DNA of 64,000 nucleotides from Gemmatimonadota bacterium (GCA_030747075.1 JASLLL010000006.1:1-64000); one strand, 5' to 3'. Positions 17,342 through 26,105 are shown, numbered from the stretch's first letter. Notes: a model not told the origin generated them from the sequence alone. Translations and numbers: made by a program.

Positions 17342-17974
17342 ATGCCGGGAGTGGACTTCAGAGATCCGAGCGTTCAGGTCGCGGGGTTGGTCGTGCTGGT
17401 TTCGCTGACCGTCGCGTATCTCTTCTTCGCGGGATCCCTCTTCCCGTTCGGTTATGCCGTGCGGAGCGCCGAGATCACGCTTCTGGAGGAGGAGTACGAG
17501 AAGCTCTCGGCAGATCTTGTGAAGGGGACGCAGAGCGTCGGACGCCTTTCGGAGGCGAAGGTGCGATACGAGAAGGTCTCTGCCATGTGGGAGGAGACGC
17601 GGCGACTTCTTCCCGAGAAGACGGAGATGGCGCCACTTCTGTCGCAGATGACGCTGGCGGGACAGCGGGCAGGGATTGAGTTCCTCCACTTTGAACCGAA
17701 ACCGGCCCGTCCGAAGGAAGTGTACTCGGAGCATCCCGTGGCTGTGCGAGTGCAGGGTGGCTATCACGAAGTCGGGGAGTTCCTGGGTCGCGTGAGCAAC
17801 CTCCCGAGAATCGTAAATATCGCTTCCATGAAGCTGAAGACTGTTCGCGATCCGCTGGATCCGGAAGCGGGCGAAGAAGTAGAGGCGGAACTGGAACTGG
17901 CGGCGTACACGCTTCTGTCGGAGGGGGAGCGCGAGAGACTTCGCGCTCGCGCAAACGGGGGAGGAAGGCGATGA
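17342..17974 (+). CDS. pilO: Type IV pilus alignment protein PilO
   Basis: The 210-residue protein has one N-terminal membrane helix (VAGLVVLVSLTVAYLFFAGSLF), a coiled coil rich in Glu and Lys, and a periplasmic domain with PVAVRVQGGYHEVGEFLGRVSNLPRIVNI, which is characteristic of PilO. It forms a heterodimer with PilN and contacts PilP. AGGAGGC precedes the ATG at 17342. The end overlaps pilP by 4 bp. Confidence 0.9.
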   Translation: MPGVDFRDPSVQVAGLVVLVSLTVAYLFFAGSLFPFGYAVRSAEITLLEEEYEKLSADLVKGTQSVGRLSEAKVRYEKVSAMWEETRRLLPEKTEMAPLLSQMTLAGQRAGIEFLHFEPKPARPKEVYSEHPVAVRVQGGYHEVGEFLGRVSNLPRIVNIASMKLKTVRDPLDPEAGEEVEAELELAAYTLLSEGERERLRARANGGGRR

Positions 17975-18564
17975 AGTTCACGCGTCCAGCGTTCCTGATG
18001 GCGATCCTTTCCGCATGCGTACTGGCCAGCGGGTGTGGCGGCGTGGGCGAGAAGGCCGCGGGCCTCTTCCGCGGATCGGACTCCGCAGACAAGAAGGAAA
18101 TCCCTCCGACGGTGGCTGCGTCCTCGGTCGTCCAGTCCCTGTCCACACTTCCGGGAGTCCTGGACGAACCGGTCTTGCGGGACAAGAACCCGGAGGTCGC
18201 TACGCCTGGCGCGGAGGAAGCGACTGACAAGGACACGCAAGTTCGCGAGCAGGTCTGGCGGTACCGCTCCTCCGACCGGCGCGATCCATTTCGCGCACTG
18301 GTAGGAAACAACGACAAGAAGAGCGGCGTCGTCGATCTGGCTCTCGCGAAACTCGTCGCGGTGGTCGAGGGGGCGGGAGGCGTCTTCTGTGTCGTCGAGG
18401 ATGCGGACGGGATGAGCCATGTCCTTCGGAAGGGGGATCGCGTGAGGAACGGGCGGGTCGTCAGTGTCGGAAGCAACTCGTTGATCGCATCAAGATCCGT
18501 ATTCGGCTACACCACGACAGTCCGCCTGGGACTCGTCGATCGGAAGGATGATCAGCATGAATAG
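17971..18564 (+). CDS. pilP: Type IV pilus lipoprotein PilP
   Basis: The 197-residue protein has a lipoprotein signal with lipobox LASG|C at about residue 22, a long disordered linker, then a beta-domain typical of PilP (RRDPFRALV and FCVVEDADGMSHVLRKGDRV, GRVVSVGSN). The DPF motif marks the contact region with PilNO and the secretin. It links the inner-membrane PilNO complex to PilQ. Its last bases overlap the pilQ start by 8 bp. Confidence 0.88.
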   Translation: MKFTRPAFLMAILSACVLASGCGGVGEKAAGLFRGSDSADKKEIPPTVAASSVVQSLSTLPGVLDEPVLRDKNPEVATPGAEEATDKDTQVREQVWRYRSSDRRDPFRALVGNNDKKSGVVDLALAKLVAVVEGAGGVFCVVEDADGMSHVLRKGDRVRNGRVVSVGSNSLIASRSVFGYTTTVRLGLVDRKDDQHE

Positions 18565-19825
18565 ACACCGAATCTTCGCGTCGCCGGGACGGATCCTCAT
18601 GGTGTGGGCGTTGCTCGCGTGGGCTGCGGTCGCGATGGCGGAAGTGGAGGACACCGACGGGATGCCGACGATCAGCATTGACTTTCAGGACGCGCGAACC
18701 CCGTCCGTGCTCCGTAGTTTTGCTGAGTTCTCAGGCATCAACATTGTCGCCGGCCCGGAGGTGAAGGGGACCATCACCGCGCGCCTGGACGATGTTCCGT
18801 GGCTCACGGCGCTGGACACCGTTCTTCGCGCGCACGGGTACGGATGGGAACGGAGCGGCTCCATCATTCGCGTGACGACGGTCGACAAGCTTCAGAACGA
18901 ACGCCTGAACGAGCAGGTCATCGAGAGGAAGCGCGAAGAGTACCTGCCTCTGGAGACGGAGGTCATGCGGGTGGATTACGCAAACGCCGCCGAACTGGTG
19001 AAGCCGCTGGAGACGCTGCTCTCGTCGCGGGGAAGGGTGGATGTGGACGAGCGGACGAACGCTCTCGTGGTGACGGACATCTTCGATCGGCTGACGCGCC
19101 TGAGAGAACTGGTGGCGATCCTCGACTTCAGCACGCCGCAGGTGGAGATTGTCGCCAAGCTGGTCGATGTGGACGCGCGCCATGTGCGGGAGTTGGGAAT
19201 CAAGTGGGACGCGCTGGGCATGGGTGGCGGCGACGCGACGATCAGCGGGGGCGTGGCCACCTCGATTGCGTCCGCGGCGGGAAGTGTGAATGTGGGGCTT
19301 CTCGGATCCGACGGGGATCTCAGTGCAGTGATCGACGCGCTGGAGCGGTCGAACCACGCACGGATCATCTCCAACCCCCGGATCACCACTGCAGACAATC
19401 GGGAAGCGCGCATTCTGGTCGGGAAGAAAGTGCCGCTCGTCGTGGCGGATGAAGCAGGCAATGCCATGACCGAACTGACGACCATCGGAATCAAGCTGGT
19501 CGTGACTCCGCACATCAACTCGGACTCCCGTGTCACGCTGGATCTGTTTCCCGAGGTGTCGGACCTGTCCTCGCAGGCGACCGTTCAGGGCGGGATCATC
19601 ATTGTGACCAGCCAGGCGCAGACTCGCGTGATTGTCCGAGACGGAGAAACTGCCGTGATCGGCGGGTTGATCCGACTCAACGAATCGGTCTCCGAGACGG
19701 GGGTTCCGTTCCTGAAGGACATTCCGGTTCTGGGGAACCTGTTCAAGAGTTCCAACCGGACGACGGAAGAGCGGGAACTCCTGATCTTTGTGACGCCTCG
19801 CATCATCGAGCCGCAGGCCTCGTAG
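18557..19825 (+). CDS. pilQ: Type IV pilus secretin PilQ (short form)
   Basis: The 422-residue outer-membrane secretin has a signal peptide ending near AMA|EVED, an STN-type N0 domain (ISIDFQDARTPSVLRSFAEF), an N1 domain (VMRVDYANAAELVKPLETLL and VDERTNALVVTD) and the secretin core (RIISNPRITTADNREARI, GGLIRLNESVSETGVPFLKD, IPVLGNLFKS). It lacks the N-terminal AMIN peptidoglycan-binding repeats of Pseudomonas or Myxococcus PilQ, so it may need a separate anchoring protein. The ATG at 18557 was preferred over 18548 because GGAAGG lies 9 bases upstream of it. It closes the pilus cluster. Confidence 0.92.
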   Translation: MNRHRIFASPGRILMVWALLAWAAVAMAEVEDTDGMPTISIDFQDARTPSVLRSFAEFSGINIVAGPEVKGTITARLDDVPWLTALDTVLRAHGYGWERSGSIIRVTTVDKLQNERLNEQVIERKREEYLPLETEVMRVDYANAAELVKPLETLLSSRGRVDVDERTNALVVTDIFDRLTRLRELVAILDFSTPQVEIVAKLVDVDARHVRELGIKWDALGMGGGDATISGGVATSIASAAGSVNVGLLGSDGDLSAVIDALERSNHARIISNPRITTADNREARILVGKKVPLVVADEAGNAMTELTTIGIKLVVTPHINSDSRVTLDLFPEVSDLSSQATVQGGIIIVTSQAQTRVIVRDGETAVIGGLIRLNESVSETGVPFLKDIPVLGNLFKSSNRTTEERELLIFVTPRIIEPQAS

Positions 19826-19980
19826 TCCGGGGCCCTTGCGGTTTGTTGACCGAGTTCCCCGCCCGGGGGCGTGACGCTATCTGCGGTCTAGTGAGAAACC
19901 CGGGCAGGCAGTATCCTCCCGGTCACTCACGGTCGGCCCCGCCCGGGCGCGGCGATCGTGGCGAACACGGGAGGAAGGGA

Positions 19981-20532
19981 ATGCCCTGGGTCTCCGTCAT
20001 CGGGTTCATGTGTTGCGGGAAGTCCGCCAGCGGGCGGTCCCTCGCGCGGCAACTCGGCTGGCCCCACTACGACACCGACAGCATGATCGTCGAACGCACC
20101 GGGCTCGAAGTGGCGGAGATCTTCGCATCGATGGGGGAAGAGGCGTTTCGTCGGATGGAATCCGAAGTCGTGGAGGAACTTGCTCCCGAGCGGGACGCTG
20201 TCGTGTCTACCGGAGGCGGGTTTGTTCTGAACGAGATCGCCATGGAGATCCTCCGCGTGCAGGGCCCCATCTTCTGGCTGCGGGTGGAACCGGAGGATGT
20301 GGCGGAACGGGCGCGGCGGCCCTGGGCTCCGCGTCGACCCATGCTGGAGGGGCCGGATCTTGAGGATCGCGTGGCCCAGTTGATGAGGCAGCGCGAGCCG
20401 CTCTACCGGAAGTACGGCATTTCGGTTCCGGGCGGATTCGATCATCCCAGAAACGCGGCGCGCCACATGATACAGCTCCTTCGTGAGATGGACGGTTTCG
20501 GCGTGTACTTCGGGGCAAGTGATGGATCTTGA
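19981..20532 (+). CDS. aroK: Shikimate kinase
   Basis: The 183-residue P-loop kinase should phosphorylate shikimate in aromatic amino acid synthesis. The phosphate loop is GFMCCGKS, followed by DTDSMIVERTG (substrate and metal-binding Asp residues), GEEAFRRMESEV and the shikimate-binding STGGGFV loop; a lid with RPMLEG and RQREPLYRKY follows. The two cysteines in the P-loop are unusual but respect the GxxxxGKS pattern. The gene directly follows pilQ, as aroK does in Pseudomonas and relatives, though aroB is absent here. GGAGGAAGGG precedes the ATG. Confidence 0.85.
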   Translation: MPWVSVIGFMCCGKSASGRSLARQLGWPHYDTDSMIVERTGLEVAEIFASMGEEAFRRMESEVVEELAPERDAVVSTGGGFVLNEIAMEILRVQGPIFWLRVEPEDVAERARRPWAPRRPMLEGPDLEDRVAQLMRQREPLYRKYGISVPGGFDHPRNAARHMIQLLREMDGFGVYFGASDGS

Positions 20533-20557
20533 CTCGGCCCCCGCGGACTGCAACCCT
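20529..20557 (+). promoter_or_regulatory. Putative promoter for rsmD-coaD
   Basis: TTGACT (20529-20534), a 17-bp spacer and AACCCT (20552-20557) lie across the aroK stop, 17 bp before the rsmD ATG. It follows the pattern seen before other operons of the window but has a poor -10 and a very short leader. Confidence 0.3.
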
Positions 20558-20574
20558 CTATTCCGTGTGTTCGC

Positions 20575-21126
20575 ATGAGGATCGTCGGGGGAGGCTTTCG
20601 GGGCAGGAAACTTCGTGCGCCGGAAGGCACCTCCACACGCCCGACCGCAGATCGGGTCCGGGAGTCTATCTTCGACCTCCTGGGTCCGGTGCTTCCCGGG
20701 ACCGTCGTGCTGGATCTCTTCGCCGGGTCGGGGGCGTTGGGGCTTGAGGCACTAAGCCGCGGAGCCATCCGGGCGGTATTCGTGGAGCGGGCGCAACCTG
20801 CGCTGCGTGTGTTGCGCGGCAACCTGACGGCGTTGGGAGTGGCGGAGAGTGCTGCCGTATGGCCGGGCGACGCGTTCCGGGTTCTGGCTGACCGGCGGGA
20901 CCGGTTCGATCTGGTCTTCGCCGATCCGCCCTACCGGGAGGAGTTGGAGCAACCGGTTGCGGACTTGGCCTCCCTCGTTCTTGCGGATGGAGGGGTGTTC
21001 GTGCTGGAGCATTCCGCAGTCGTCGCCTCGCCGGAGGGGACGGGCGGCATGACGGTCTGGAAGCATCGCCGGTACGGGGGGACTTCGGTCACGCTGTACC
21101 GGAAACAGTCGAAGGAGATTCTGTGA
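20575..21126 (+). CDS. rsmD: 16S rRNA (guanine966-N2)-methyltransferase
   Basis: The 183-residue SAM-dependent methyltransferase modifies G966 of 16S rRNA. The N-terminus MRIVGGGFRGRKL with RPTADRVRESIFD is the RsmD signature, followed by the SAM-binding motif LDLFAGSGALGLEALSRGA and the catalytic FADPPY motif (NPPY/DPPY class). The length is typical. It is followed by coaD with a 4-bp overlap, a pairing conserved in many bacteria. Confidence 0.93.
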   Translation: MRIVGGGFRGRKLRAPEGTSTRPTADRVRESIFDLLGPVLPGTVVLDLFAGSGALGLEALSRGAIRAVFVERAQPALRVLRGNLTALGVAESAAVWPGDAFRVLADRRDRFDLVFADPPYREELEQPVADLASLVLADGGVFVLEHSAVVASPEGTGGMTVWKHRRYGGTSVTLYRKQSKEIL

Positions 21127-21608
21127 GATCGGCCATCTATCCGGGGACATTCGATCCGGTGACTCTGGGGCATCTGGATCTTGTCGTGCGTGCGCTCGGG
21201 CTCTTCGACCGGGTGATCGTTGCGGTCGCGAAGAGCGGCGGCAAGGATCCGCTCTTTCCGCAGGAGGATCGCGTGAAGCTGTTTGCCGCCGCACTCGGAG
21301 ACCTGGAGAATGTGGAGGTGACTCCGTTTGAGAAGCTGACCGTCGAGTTTGCGAAGGAGCGCGGGGCGGTCGCCATCATCCGGGGGTTGCGCGCGGTCTC
21401 GGACTTCGACTACGAATTTCAGCTGGCCTGGATGAATCGAAAGCTGGATTCCTCCATCGAGACGGTCTTCCTCTGCCCGAACGAACACTACTCTTTCCTG
21501 AACTCCACGCTCGTGAAGGAGATCGCCCGGATGGGGCGTTCCGTCCAGGAGTTCGTGCCGGACGGCGTGGAGGAAGCTCTTCGCATCCGGTACGGCCATT
21601 CCATCTGA
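21123..21608 (+). CDS. coaD: Pantetheine-phosphate adenylyltransferase
   Basis: The 161-residue enzyme transfers AMP from ATP to 4'-phosphopantetheine in coenzyme A synthesis. The N-terminal AIYPGTFDPVTLGHLDLVVRA contains the TxxH nucleotidyltransferase motif (here TLGH), and IIRGLRAVSDFDYEFQLAWMN and YSFLNSTLVKEIA are CoaD-specific. A GTG start overlaps the rsmD stop. The length matches the family exactly. Confidence 0.95.
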   Translation: MRSAIYPGTFDPVTLGHLDLVVRALGLFDRVIVAVAKSGGKDPLFPQEDRVKLFAAALGDLENVEVTPFEKLTVEFAKERGAVAIIRGLRAVSDFDYEFQLAWMNRKLDSSIETVFLCPNEHYSFLNSTLVKEIARMGRSVQEFVPDGVEEALRIRYGHSI

Positions 21609-21642
21609 CTCCCGCGACCGCATATCACCGAGGTAGAAACTC

Positions 21643-21903
21643 ATGCCCACCTATCGTTATGAATGCGCCTCCTGTGAGGAGGTCCGTGAAGTCTTCCACT
21701 CCATGTCTGCGCAGCCCGAGGAAGATTGTCCGGACTGCGGCGGAAAGCTCAGGCGGCTGATCGGCGGCGGAGGGGGAGTGTTGCTGAAGGGGCAGGGGTT
21801 CTACACGACGGACTATCGCTCCGATGCCTACCGCAGCGCTCAGAAGAAGGACCGCCCCCCGTCCCCCGATGGCGACAAGGGAAAGAAGTCGTCCGGCGGC
21901 TGA
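21643..21903 (+). CDS. FmdB-type zinc ribbon protein
   Basis: The 86-residue protein begins MPTYRYECASC with a second CPDCGGKLRRLIG knuckle, the two-CxxC zinc ribbon of the FmdB family of putative regulatory proteins. The C-terminal 30 residues are basic and disordered. FmdB proteins were first linked to formamidase/acetamidase regulation, but no such genes are nearby and the role is unknown. It lies 34 bp after coaD and is probably the last gene of that operon; a HAD hydrolase gene converges on it. Confidence 0.85.
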   Translation: MPTYRYECASCEEVREVFHSMSAQPEEDCPDCGGKLRRLIGGGGGVLLKGQGFYTTDYRSDAYRSAQKKDRPPSPDGDKGKKSSGG

Positions 21904-21910
21904 GGCCCCG

Positions 21911-22600
21911 TCACCGGGTGCCGTCGGCACCCGTAGGCAGGAGAATCTCCCGAAGCTCCTCGTAGGTGACGGCCACGCGGTCCGATGGATGGCGCTCCGT
22001 TCCGGCGAAGCCTCCCGCGAAGAGAACGAAGGGGATCCGGTTCTCAAGAGCGGCTTCCCGGTCGTTCCAGCGGTCGCCCACCATCACGGCGTCCCGCGTG
22101 TCTTCATGCAGCAGGATGTCTTCGATCATGTCCGCTTTCGACCCGATCCCCGGGCTTTCCGCGCATCGCGTCTCATGAAAGAGCGAGTGGAGATTGAAAG
22201 TGGTGAGGAATGCGTCCAGAAAACGCAGCCCGCAATTGGAGGCGACTCCCAGCCGGGTCCCGGCGGCGGCAAGGTCGTGGAGAAGTCCCCGCGCTCCCGG
22301 GTACAGCCCGCCCAGCCCCCGGGCGAAGGCGATTTCCTCTCCGCGCGTGGCGAGCAGGTCGATCTCGTCAGCCAGTTCGTAGGCCTCCGGTGGAAGCGCA
22401 ATCCGCCAGCCCTCGCGGTTGGGGCGGCCGATCATGTCGAGCAGAACCTCCGGAGAAGGAAGCGGGAGGTCGATGTCGTGGCGGCGATAGACTTCCGCCA
22501 CCGCTTCACGGGCCACCGTAATCCAGAAGCGGTCCGTTGCGAGAAGGGTGCCGTCGATATCGAAGATCGTCAGACGATAGGCGGGTCGGGCGCGGCACAC
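21911..22600 (-). CDS. HAD-superfamily phosphatase
   Basis: The 229-residue protein has the HAD motifs FDIDGTLL (nucleophile and acid Asp), a Ser/Thr motif region at VASNCG, and Lys plus MVGDRWNDREAALENRIPFV (motif IV). A helical cap of the C1 type lies between the first two motifs, as in phosphoglycolate phosphatase-like enzymes (Gph/YjjG group). The GTG start at 22600 has AAGGAGG 10 bases upstream. It is divergent from obg and converges on the FmdB-type gene. The substrate cannot be assigned. Confidence 0.8.
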   Translation of the reverse strand: MCRARPAYRLTIFDIDGTLLATDRFWITVAREAVAEVYRRHDIDLPLPSPEVLLDMIGRPNREGWRIALPPEAYELADEIDLLATRGEEIAFARGLGGLYPGARGLLHDLAAAGTRLGVASNCGLRFLDAFLTTFNLHSLFHETRCAESPGIGSKADMIEDILLHEDTRDAVMVGDRWNDREAALENRIPFVLFAGGFAGTERHPSDRVAVTYEELREILLPTGADGTR

Positions 22601-22691
22601 GGGGAGAAGACCTCCTTTCTGGAGCTGGGTGGAATCCTGCCGGAGAGCGTGCGCGGCGTCCAGTCCGGCCTGCGGCGGTGTGGCGGCGGCG

Positions 22692-22720
22692 TTGACGCTC
22701 CGGCCCGACGCCGGTAGGTT
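22692..22720 (+). promoter_or_regulatory. Putative promoter for obg-dprA-acyltransferase
   Basis: TTGACG (22692-22697), a 17-bp spacer and TAGGTT (22715-22720) lie 56 bp before the obg start, in the 176-bp divergent gap with the HAD gene. Nothing else was recognised in this gap. Confidence 0.45.
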
Positions 22721-22776
22721 CTTCTTCGCCTTCGCTGGAGATAGAGGACAGGTTCACGACTCCCCTTTGGGTCATC

Positions 22777-23811
22777 ATGTTTCTGGATCGCGCGGCTATT
22801 GAGGTCTTTGCCGGAAACGGTGGAGACGGGTGCATGAGCTTCCGTCGGGAGAAGTATGTCCCGCGCGGAGGACCGGACGGTGGAAACGGCGGCAGCGGCG
22901 GGCATGTCTATCTGCAGGTGGACCCCCGATCCTCCACGCTGATGGACTTCCGCTACCGCAGGCTCTTCCGGGGAGGGCGGGGCGGACACGGGCAGGGGAA
23001 GGACCGGACCGGCCGCTCCGGCGAGGACCTCATGATTCCGGTGCCCCCCGGAACCGTCGTGGAGAATGCGGAAACCGGAGAGGTTCTTGCAGACCTTCGG
23101 GCGCATGGCGCGCGGTTCCTGCTGGCGACCGGAGGAAGGGGCGGCCGGGGAAACGCCTGCTTCGCCACGGCGACCAACCGGGCTCCGCGGCGATCGGAGA
23201 AAGGTCGCCCGGGGCAGCAGATGCGTGTCCGGCTGGAGCTGAAGCTGATCGCGGATGTCGGTCTCGTCGGGTTCCCGAACGCGGGCAAGTCCACCTTCCT
23301 GTCGCGGGTGTCCGAAGCCAGGCCGAAGGTTGCGGACTACCCCTTCACGACGCTGGCGCCCCACCTGGGAGTGGTGAGTCTTCCCGGGTACCGGCAGATG
23401 GTGGTGGCGGACATCCCCGGGATCATCGAGGGCGCGCATCAGGGCAAGGGTCTCGGGCTGGAGTTTCTCCGCCATGTGGAGCGGACGCGCGTGCTTCTGT
23501 TTCTGGTGGACCCCGGGAACGGGAGCCCCCACGAACAGTGGAGCAAGCTCCGGACGGAGATCGCGCTTCACGGTGCGGGGCTGGAGAAGCGCCCGTTCCT
23601 TGTGGCGCTCTCCAAGGCGGACCTTCTTCCGGATGCGTCGATTCCGGCGGAACTGGCGGGGCGGGAGGATGTGCGCGTGATCTCCTCGGTGCGTGGCGAT
23701 GGCGTGGACGCGCTTCTGGAGGAACTTCACGACATGGTGAAGGCGGCGAAGGCGGAGGAACCCCCGGAACTCCCCGGCGAGGAGTCGGAAGCCGGGGAGG
23801 AACACGGATGA
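22777..23811 (+). CDS. obgE: GTPase Obg/CgtA
   Basis: The 344-residue ribosome-associated GTPase has the glycine-rich Obg fold (FLDRAAIEVFAGNGGDGCMSF, REKYVPRGGPDGGNGG) over the first 155 residues. The G domain follows, with GFPNAGKST (G1), the switch YPFTTLAPHLGVV, DIPGIIEGA (G3) and SKAD (G4). The short variable C-terminus is acidic. Obg works in 50S ribosome assembly and stress control. It overlaps dprA by 4 bp. Confidence 0.95.
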   Translation: MFLDRAAIEVFAGNGGDGCMSFRREKYVPRGGPDGGNGGSGGHVYLQVDPRSSTLMDFRYRRLFRGGRGGHGQGKDRTGRSGEDLMIPVPPGTVVENAETGEVLADLRAHGARFLLATGGRGGRGNACFATATNRAPRRSEKGRPGQQMRVRLELKLIADVGLVGFPNAGKSTFLSRVSEARPKVADYPFTTLAPHLGVVSLPGYRQMVVADIPGIIEGAHQGKGLGLEFLRHVERTRVLLFLVDPGNGSPHEQWSKLRTEIALHGAGLEKRPFLVALSKADLLPDASIPAELAGREDVRVISSVRGDGVDALLEELHDMVKAAKAEEPPELPGEESEAGEEHG

Positions 23812-24842
23812 CGGATCGGGAATCGCTCTGCCGACTGGGTGTGGTCACCGCTCCGCGCGTGGGGCCGATGACGGCTCGCAAGCTCTTTCATGCTTCCGGC
23901 GCGTGGGAAGCGGTCGCGCGAGATGCAGCGCGCGGACGCGGCCCGGCGTCCTCCCGGCTTCGACCGGGGATCGGGCAGGCCCGCGACCGCGGGGAGAAGA
24001 TCGCGGCGGCGTGTCAGCGTACACGGACGCGCGTGCTGTTCCGGGGAGACCCCGGATGGCCGAAGGATCTGGCAAGAGTGCCGGATGAGCCCGAAGTGCT
24101 CTTCCTCCGCGGAGATCCCACCGCCCTGGAAGAGCGAGGCGTGGCCATTGTCGGAGCGCGGGAGTGCTCCCCGGACGGGCGCGGCATGGCGTTCGACCTC
24201 GGGGCCGGTCTCGCCTCCGAGGGATGGAGCGTCGTGTCGGGGTTGGCCCGGGGCATCGACGGCGGTGCGCATGAGGGGGCCCTCTCCGGGCAGGGGGTGA
24301 CCGTGGCGGTCCTCGGTTGCGGCCCGGATGTCGTCTATCCGCGGGAACACGCGGCGCTGCAGGACCGGATCGCCGACGAAGGGCTCTTGCTGTCGGAGTT
24401 CCCCCCCGGCACGGACCCGCGCCCGGGGCACTTCCCCCGGAGGAACCGGGTTCTCTCCGCGCTGTCCGAGGCGACGGTGGTCGTGGAGGGAAGAATGCGA
24501 AGCGGCGCTCTCGTCACGGCCCGGCACGCACTGGATCAGGGCCGGGAGGTCTTCGTGGTCCCCGGTTGGCCGACGGCCCCGCTTTCCGACGGTCCGCTCT
24601 CGCTGTTGAGGCAGGGGGCGCGTCCGGTCCGGGGCGCGGCGGATCTGCTGGAGGATCTGGGCGGAATCTCCGGTGGCCTTGCGCTGGACCCGGAGGAAGT
24701 TCGGGCTCGCGAAGCCCTGGAGGGCGGAGCGACCACCCCGGACGCGCTCGCGGAGGAACTTGGCGTGGACCGCGCGCATGCCCAGGATCTCCTCGCGAGA
24801 CTGGAACTCAAGGGGGAACTCCCGCGGGCGGATTGTGCCTGA
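23808..24842 (+). CDS. dprA: DNA processing protein DprA
   Basis: The 344-residue protein loads RecA on incoming single-stranded DNA during natural transformation. The Rossmann-like core has VAIVGARECSPDGRGMAFDL, VVSGLARGIDGGAHEGAL, TVAVLGCGPDVVYPREH, LLSEFPPGTDPRPGHFPRRN and SGALVTARHALDQGREVFVVPG, all DprA signatures. The N-terminus carries a SAM-like helical region and the C-terminus a winged-helix region (DALAEELGVDRAHAQDLLARL). Together with the ComEA-like gene and pilus genes it supports competence. The ATG overlaps the obg stop. Confidence 0.93.
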   Translation: MTDRESLCRLGVVTAPRVGPMTARKLFHASGAWEAVARDAARGRGPASSRLRPGIGQARDRGEKIAAACQRTRTRVLFRGDPGWPKDLARVPDEPEVLFLRGDPTALEERGVAIVGARECSPDGRGMAFDLGAGLASEGWSVVSGLARGIDGGAHEGALSGQGVTVAVLGCGPDVVYPREHAALQDRIADEGLLLSEFPPGTDPRPGHFPRRNRVLSALSEATVVVEGRMRSGALVTARHALDQGREVFVVPGWPTAPLSDGPLSLLRQGARPVRGAADLLEDLGGISGGLALDPEEVRAREALEGGATTPDALAEELGVDRAHAQDLLARLELKGELPRADCA

Positions 24843-25782
24843 CCGCCGCCGGTTCCGCCGCCCGCTTGAGTCGCTGGGCGTTGCGCTGCTCGCCGGAGGT
24901 GTGCGTCGGCTTCCTGTTGCCGGGCTTGGGGCGCTGGCTGCGGTGCTGGGCTGGCTGGCGTTCGATGTCCTGCGGATCCGCAGGGCGGTGGCGGTGGGAA
25001 ATGTGCTGGACCGCATTGCGCCGCCGGGGGGGGCAGCGGAGGCGGTTCGCATCGCCCGGAAGAGCTATCGGATCACTGCCCTGACCTTCCTGGATCTGCT
25101 GCGAATCGACCTCATCGACGAAGACTCCCTCTGGAAGCGTGTCCGCCGGGAGGATCTGGATCGGTTGGTGGCGCATGCCCGAAGCGGCCGATGCGGCGTC
25201 CTGGTCTCCGGGCACTTCGGGAACTGGGAACTGATGGCGCTGGCCATTCGCCGATGCGGGCTCAAGCTCAACGCGCTGGCCGGAGATCAGGCGAACCCGG
25301 CCGTCGATTCCCGTGTGAAGAAGATCCGCGGCCGGGCGGGAATCCTGACGCACTCGGCGCGAACCGGCGTGCGGGCCGCCCTGGACGGGCTTGGTCGCGG
25401 GGAGTTTCTGGCGACGCTCATGGATCAGGATGCGCGCCACCGGGGGGTGTTCGTGGACTTCCTCGGCACTCCCGCGAAGACGCACACGGGCGTGGTCGTG
25501 CTGGCGGCCCGGGCGGGCGTTCCGCTGATTCCCGTGGCGCTGGTCCGGGAGGGCAAGGGGCAGTATCGCTTCATCACGGGGGAGCCCTGGGAGCCCGGAG
25601 AGGGCGCGGCCGAGGAGGTCTTCGCCCCGCTGGGCGCCGCGCACTTCACCCGTTTTCTGGAGCGGCTTGTGAGGGAGCACCCCGAGCACTACTTCTGGGC
25701 ACATCGCCGATGGAAGACCCGCCCCGTCGCAGAGGCGGGGTCCGTCCAACAGGAACCGAAGGGGACATGGCCCACAGGGTGA
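24835..25782 (+). CDS. Lipid A-type lysophospholipid acyltransferase (LpxL/HtrB family)
   Basis: The 315-residue protein has an N-terminal hydrophobic segment (VARLPVAGLGALAAVLGWLAF-like region near residues 20-40) and the LpxL/LpxM-type motifs: SGHFGNWELMAL (catalytic His and the acid position), DQDARHRGVFVDFLGTPAKT, and the C-terminal HPEHYFWAHRRWKTRP. This family adds secondary acyl chains to lipid A or related lipids at the inner membrane. The GTG at 24835 is the likely start and overlaps dprA by 8 bp. The specific acyl donor and acceptor are not known. Confidence 0.8.
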   Translation: MPDRRRFRRPLESLGVALLAGGVRRLPVAGLGALAAVLGWLAFDVLRIRRAVAVGNVLDRIAPPGGAAEAVRIARKSYRITALTFLDLLRIDLIDEDSLWKRVRREDLDRLVAHARSGRCGVLVSGHFGNWELMALAIRRCGLKLNALAGDQANPAVDSRVKKIRGRAGILTHSARTGVRAALDGLGRGEFLATLMDQDARHRGVFVDFLGTPAKTHTGVVVLAARAGVPLIPVALVREGKGQYRFITGEPWEPGEGAAEEVFAPLGAAHFTRFLERLVREHPEHYFWAHRRWKTRPVAEAGSVQQEPKGTWPTG

Positions 25783-26105
25783 CGGGGCCGGAGGTTCCCA
25801 TTCGGGTGTCGGCCAGTGCTGCGGAGCGTGTCACGCCGGACTTGATGCGTGTGTGGTAATGCTCGCTGAATCGGCAAGTTAGGCGCCGCTGCCTGTCAGA
25901 ATCCGCCATTTTCTCCAAGACGGGGAGAGAGTCGGCACGGTTCTCGCTAAGACTCCGTGTGTCGGGGCTGGATTCACGCATCTAGTCTTTCCCGCGGTCT
26001 CGGCTTTGAGCTGGCGACAGAGGAAGTGGCCGGCGGTCAGTGTGAGAGGAGCTTCCGGGGGGGAGCCGCTGACCCGCATCAAGCTTCAGCTGATAACGGC
26101 TCTTC
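25783..26105 (+). other. Long non-coding stretch; candidate small RNA or long 3' UTR
   Basis: This stretch is less GC-rich than its surroundings and holds no convincing gene. A 30-codon frame (25767-25859, MAHRVTGPEVPIRVSASAAE...) has a GGGGA before its ATG but no recognised family. AAGACT (25949-25954) pairs with AGTCTT (25984-25989), with GTGTG/CACGC inside, to form a hairpin. The region ends in a strong terminator at 26106-26139. Conserved motifs of tmRNA, RNase P RNA and SRP RNA were looked for and not seen. Confidence 0.4.

Noticed and set aside
19826-19980. Promoter for aroK (TTGACC at 19846-19851)
   Set aside because: No acceptable -10 lies 16-18 bp downstream; the region is GC-rich with a CCCGGG hairpin, so no promoter was annotated.
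25783-26105. tmRNA, RNase P RNA, SRP RNA or 6S RNA in the long gap
   Set aside because: A GGGGCTGGATTC string recalls the tmRNA 5' end, but the tRNA-like 3' end, T-arm motif and tag frame are absent. The conserved RNase P and SRP motifs were not found either.
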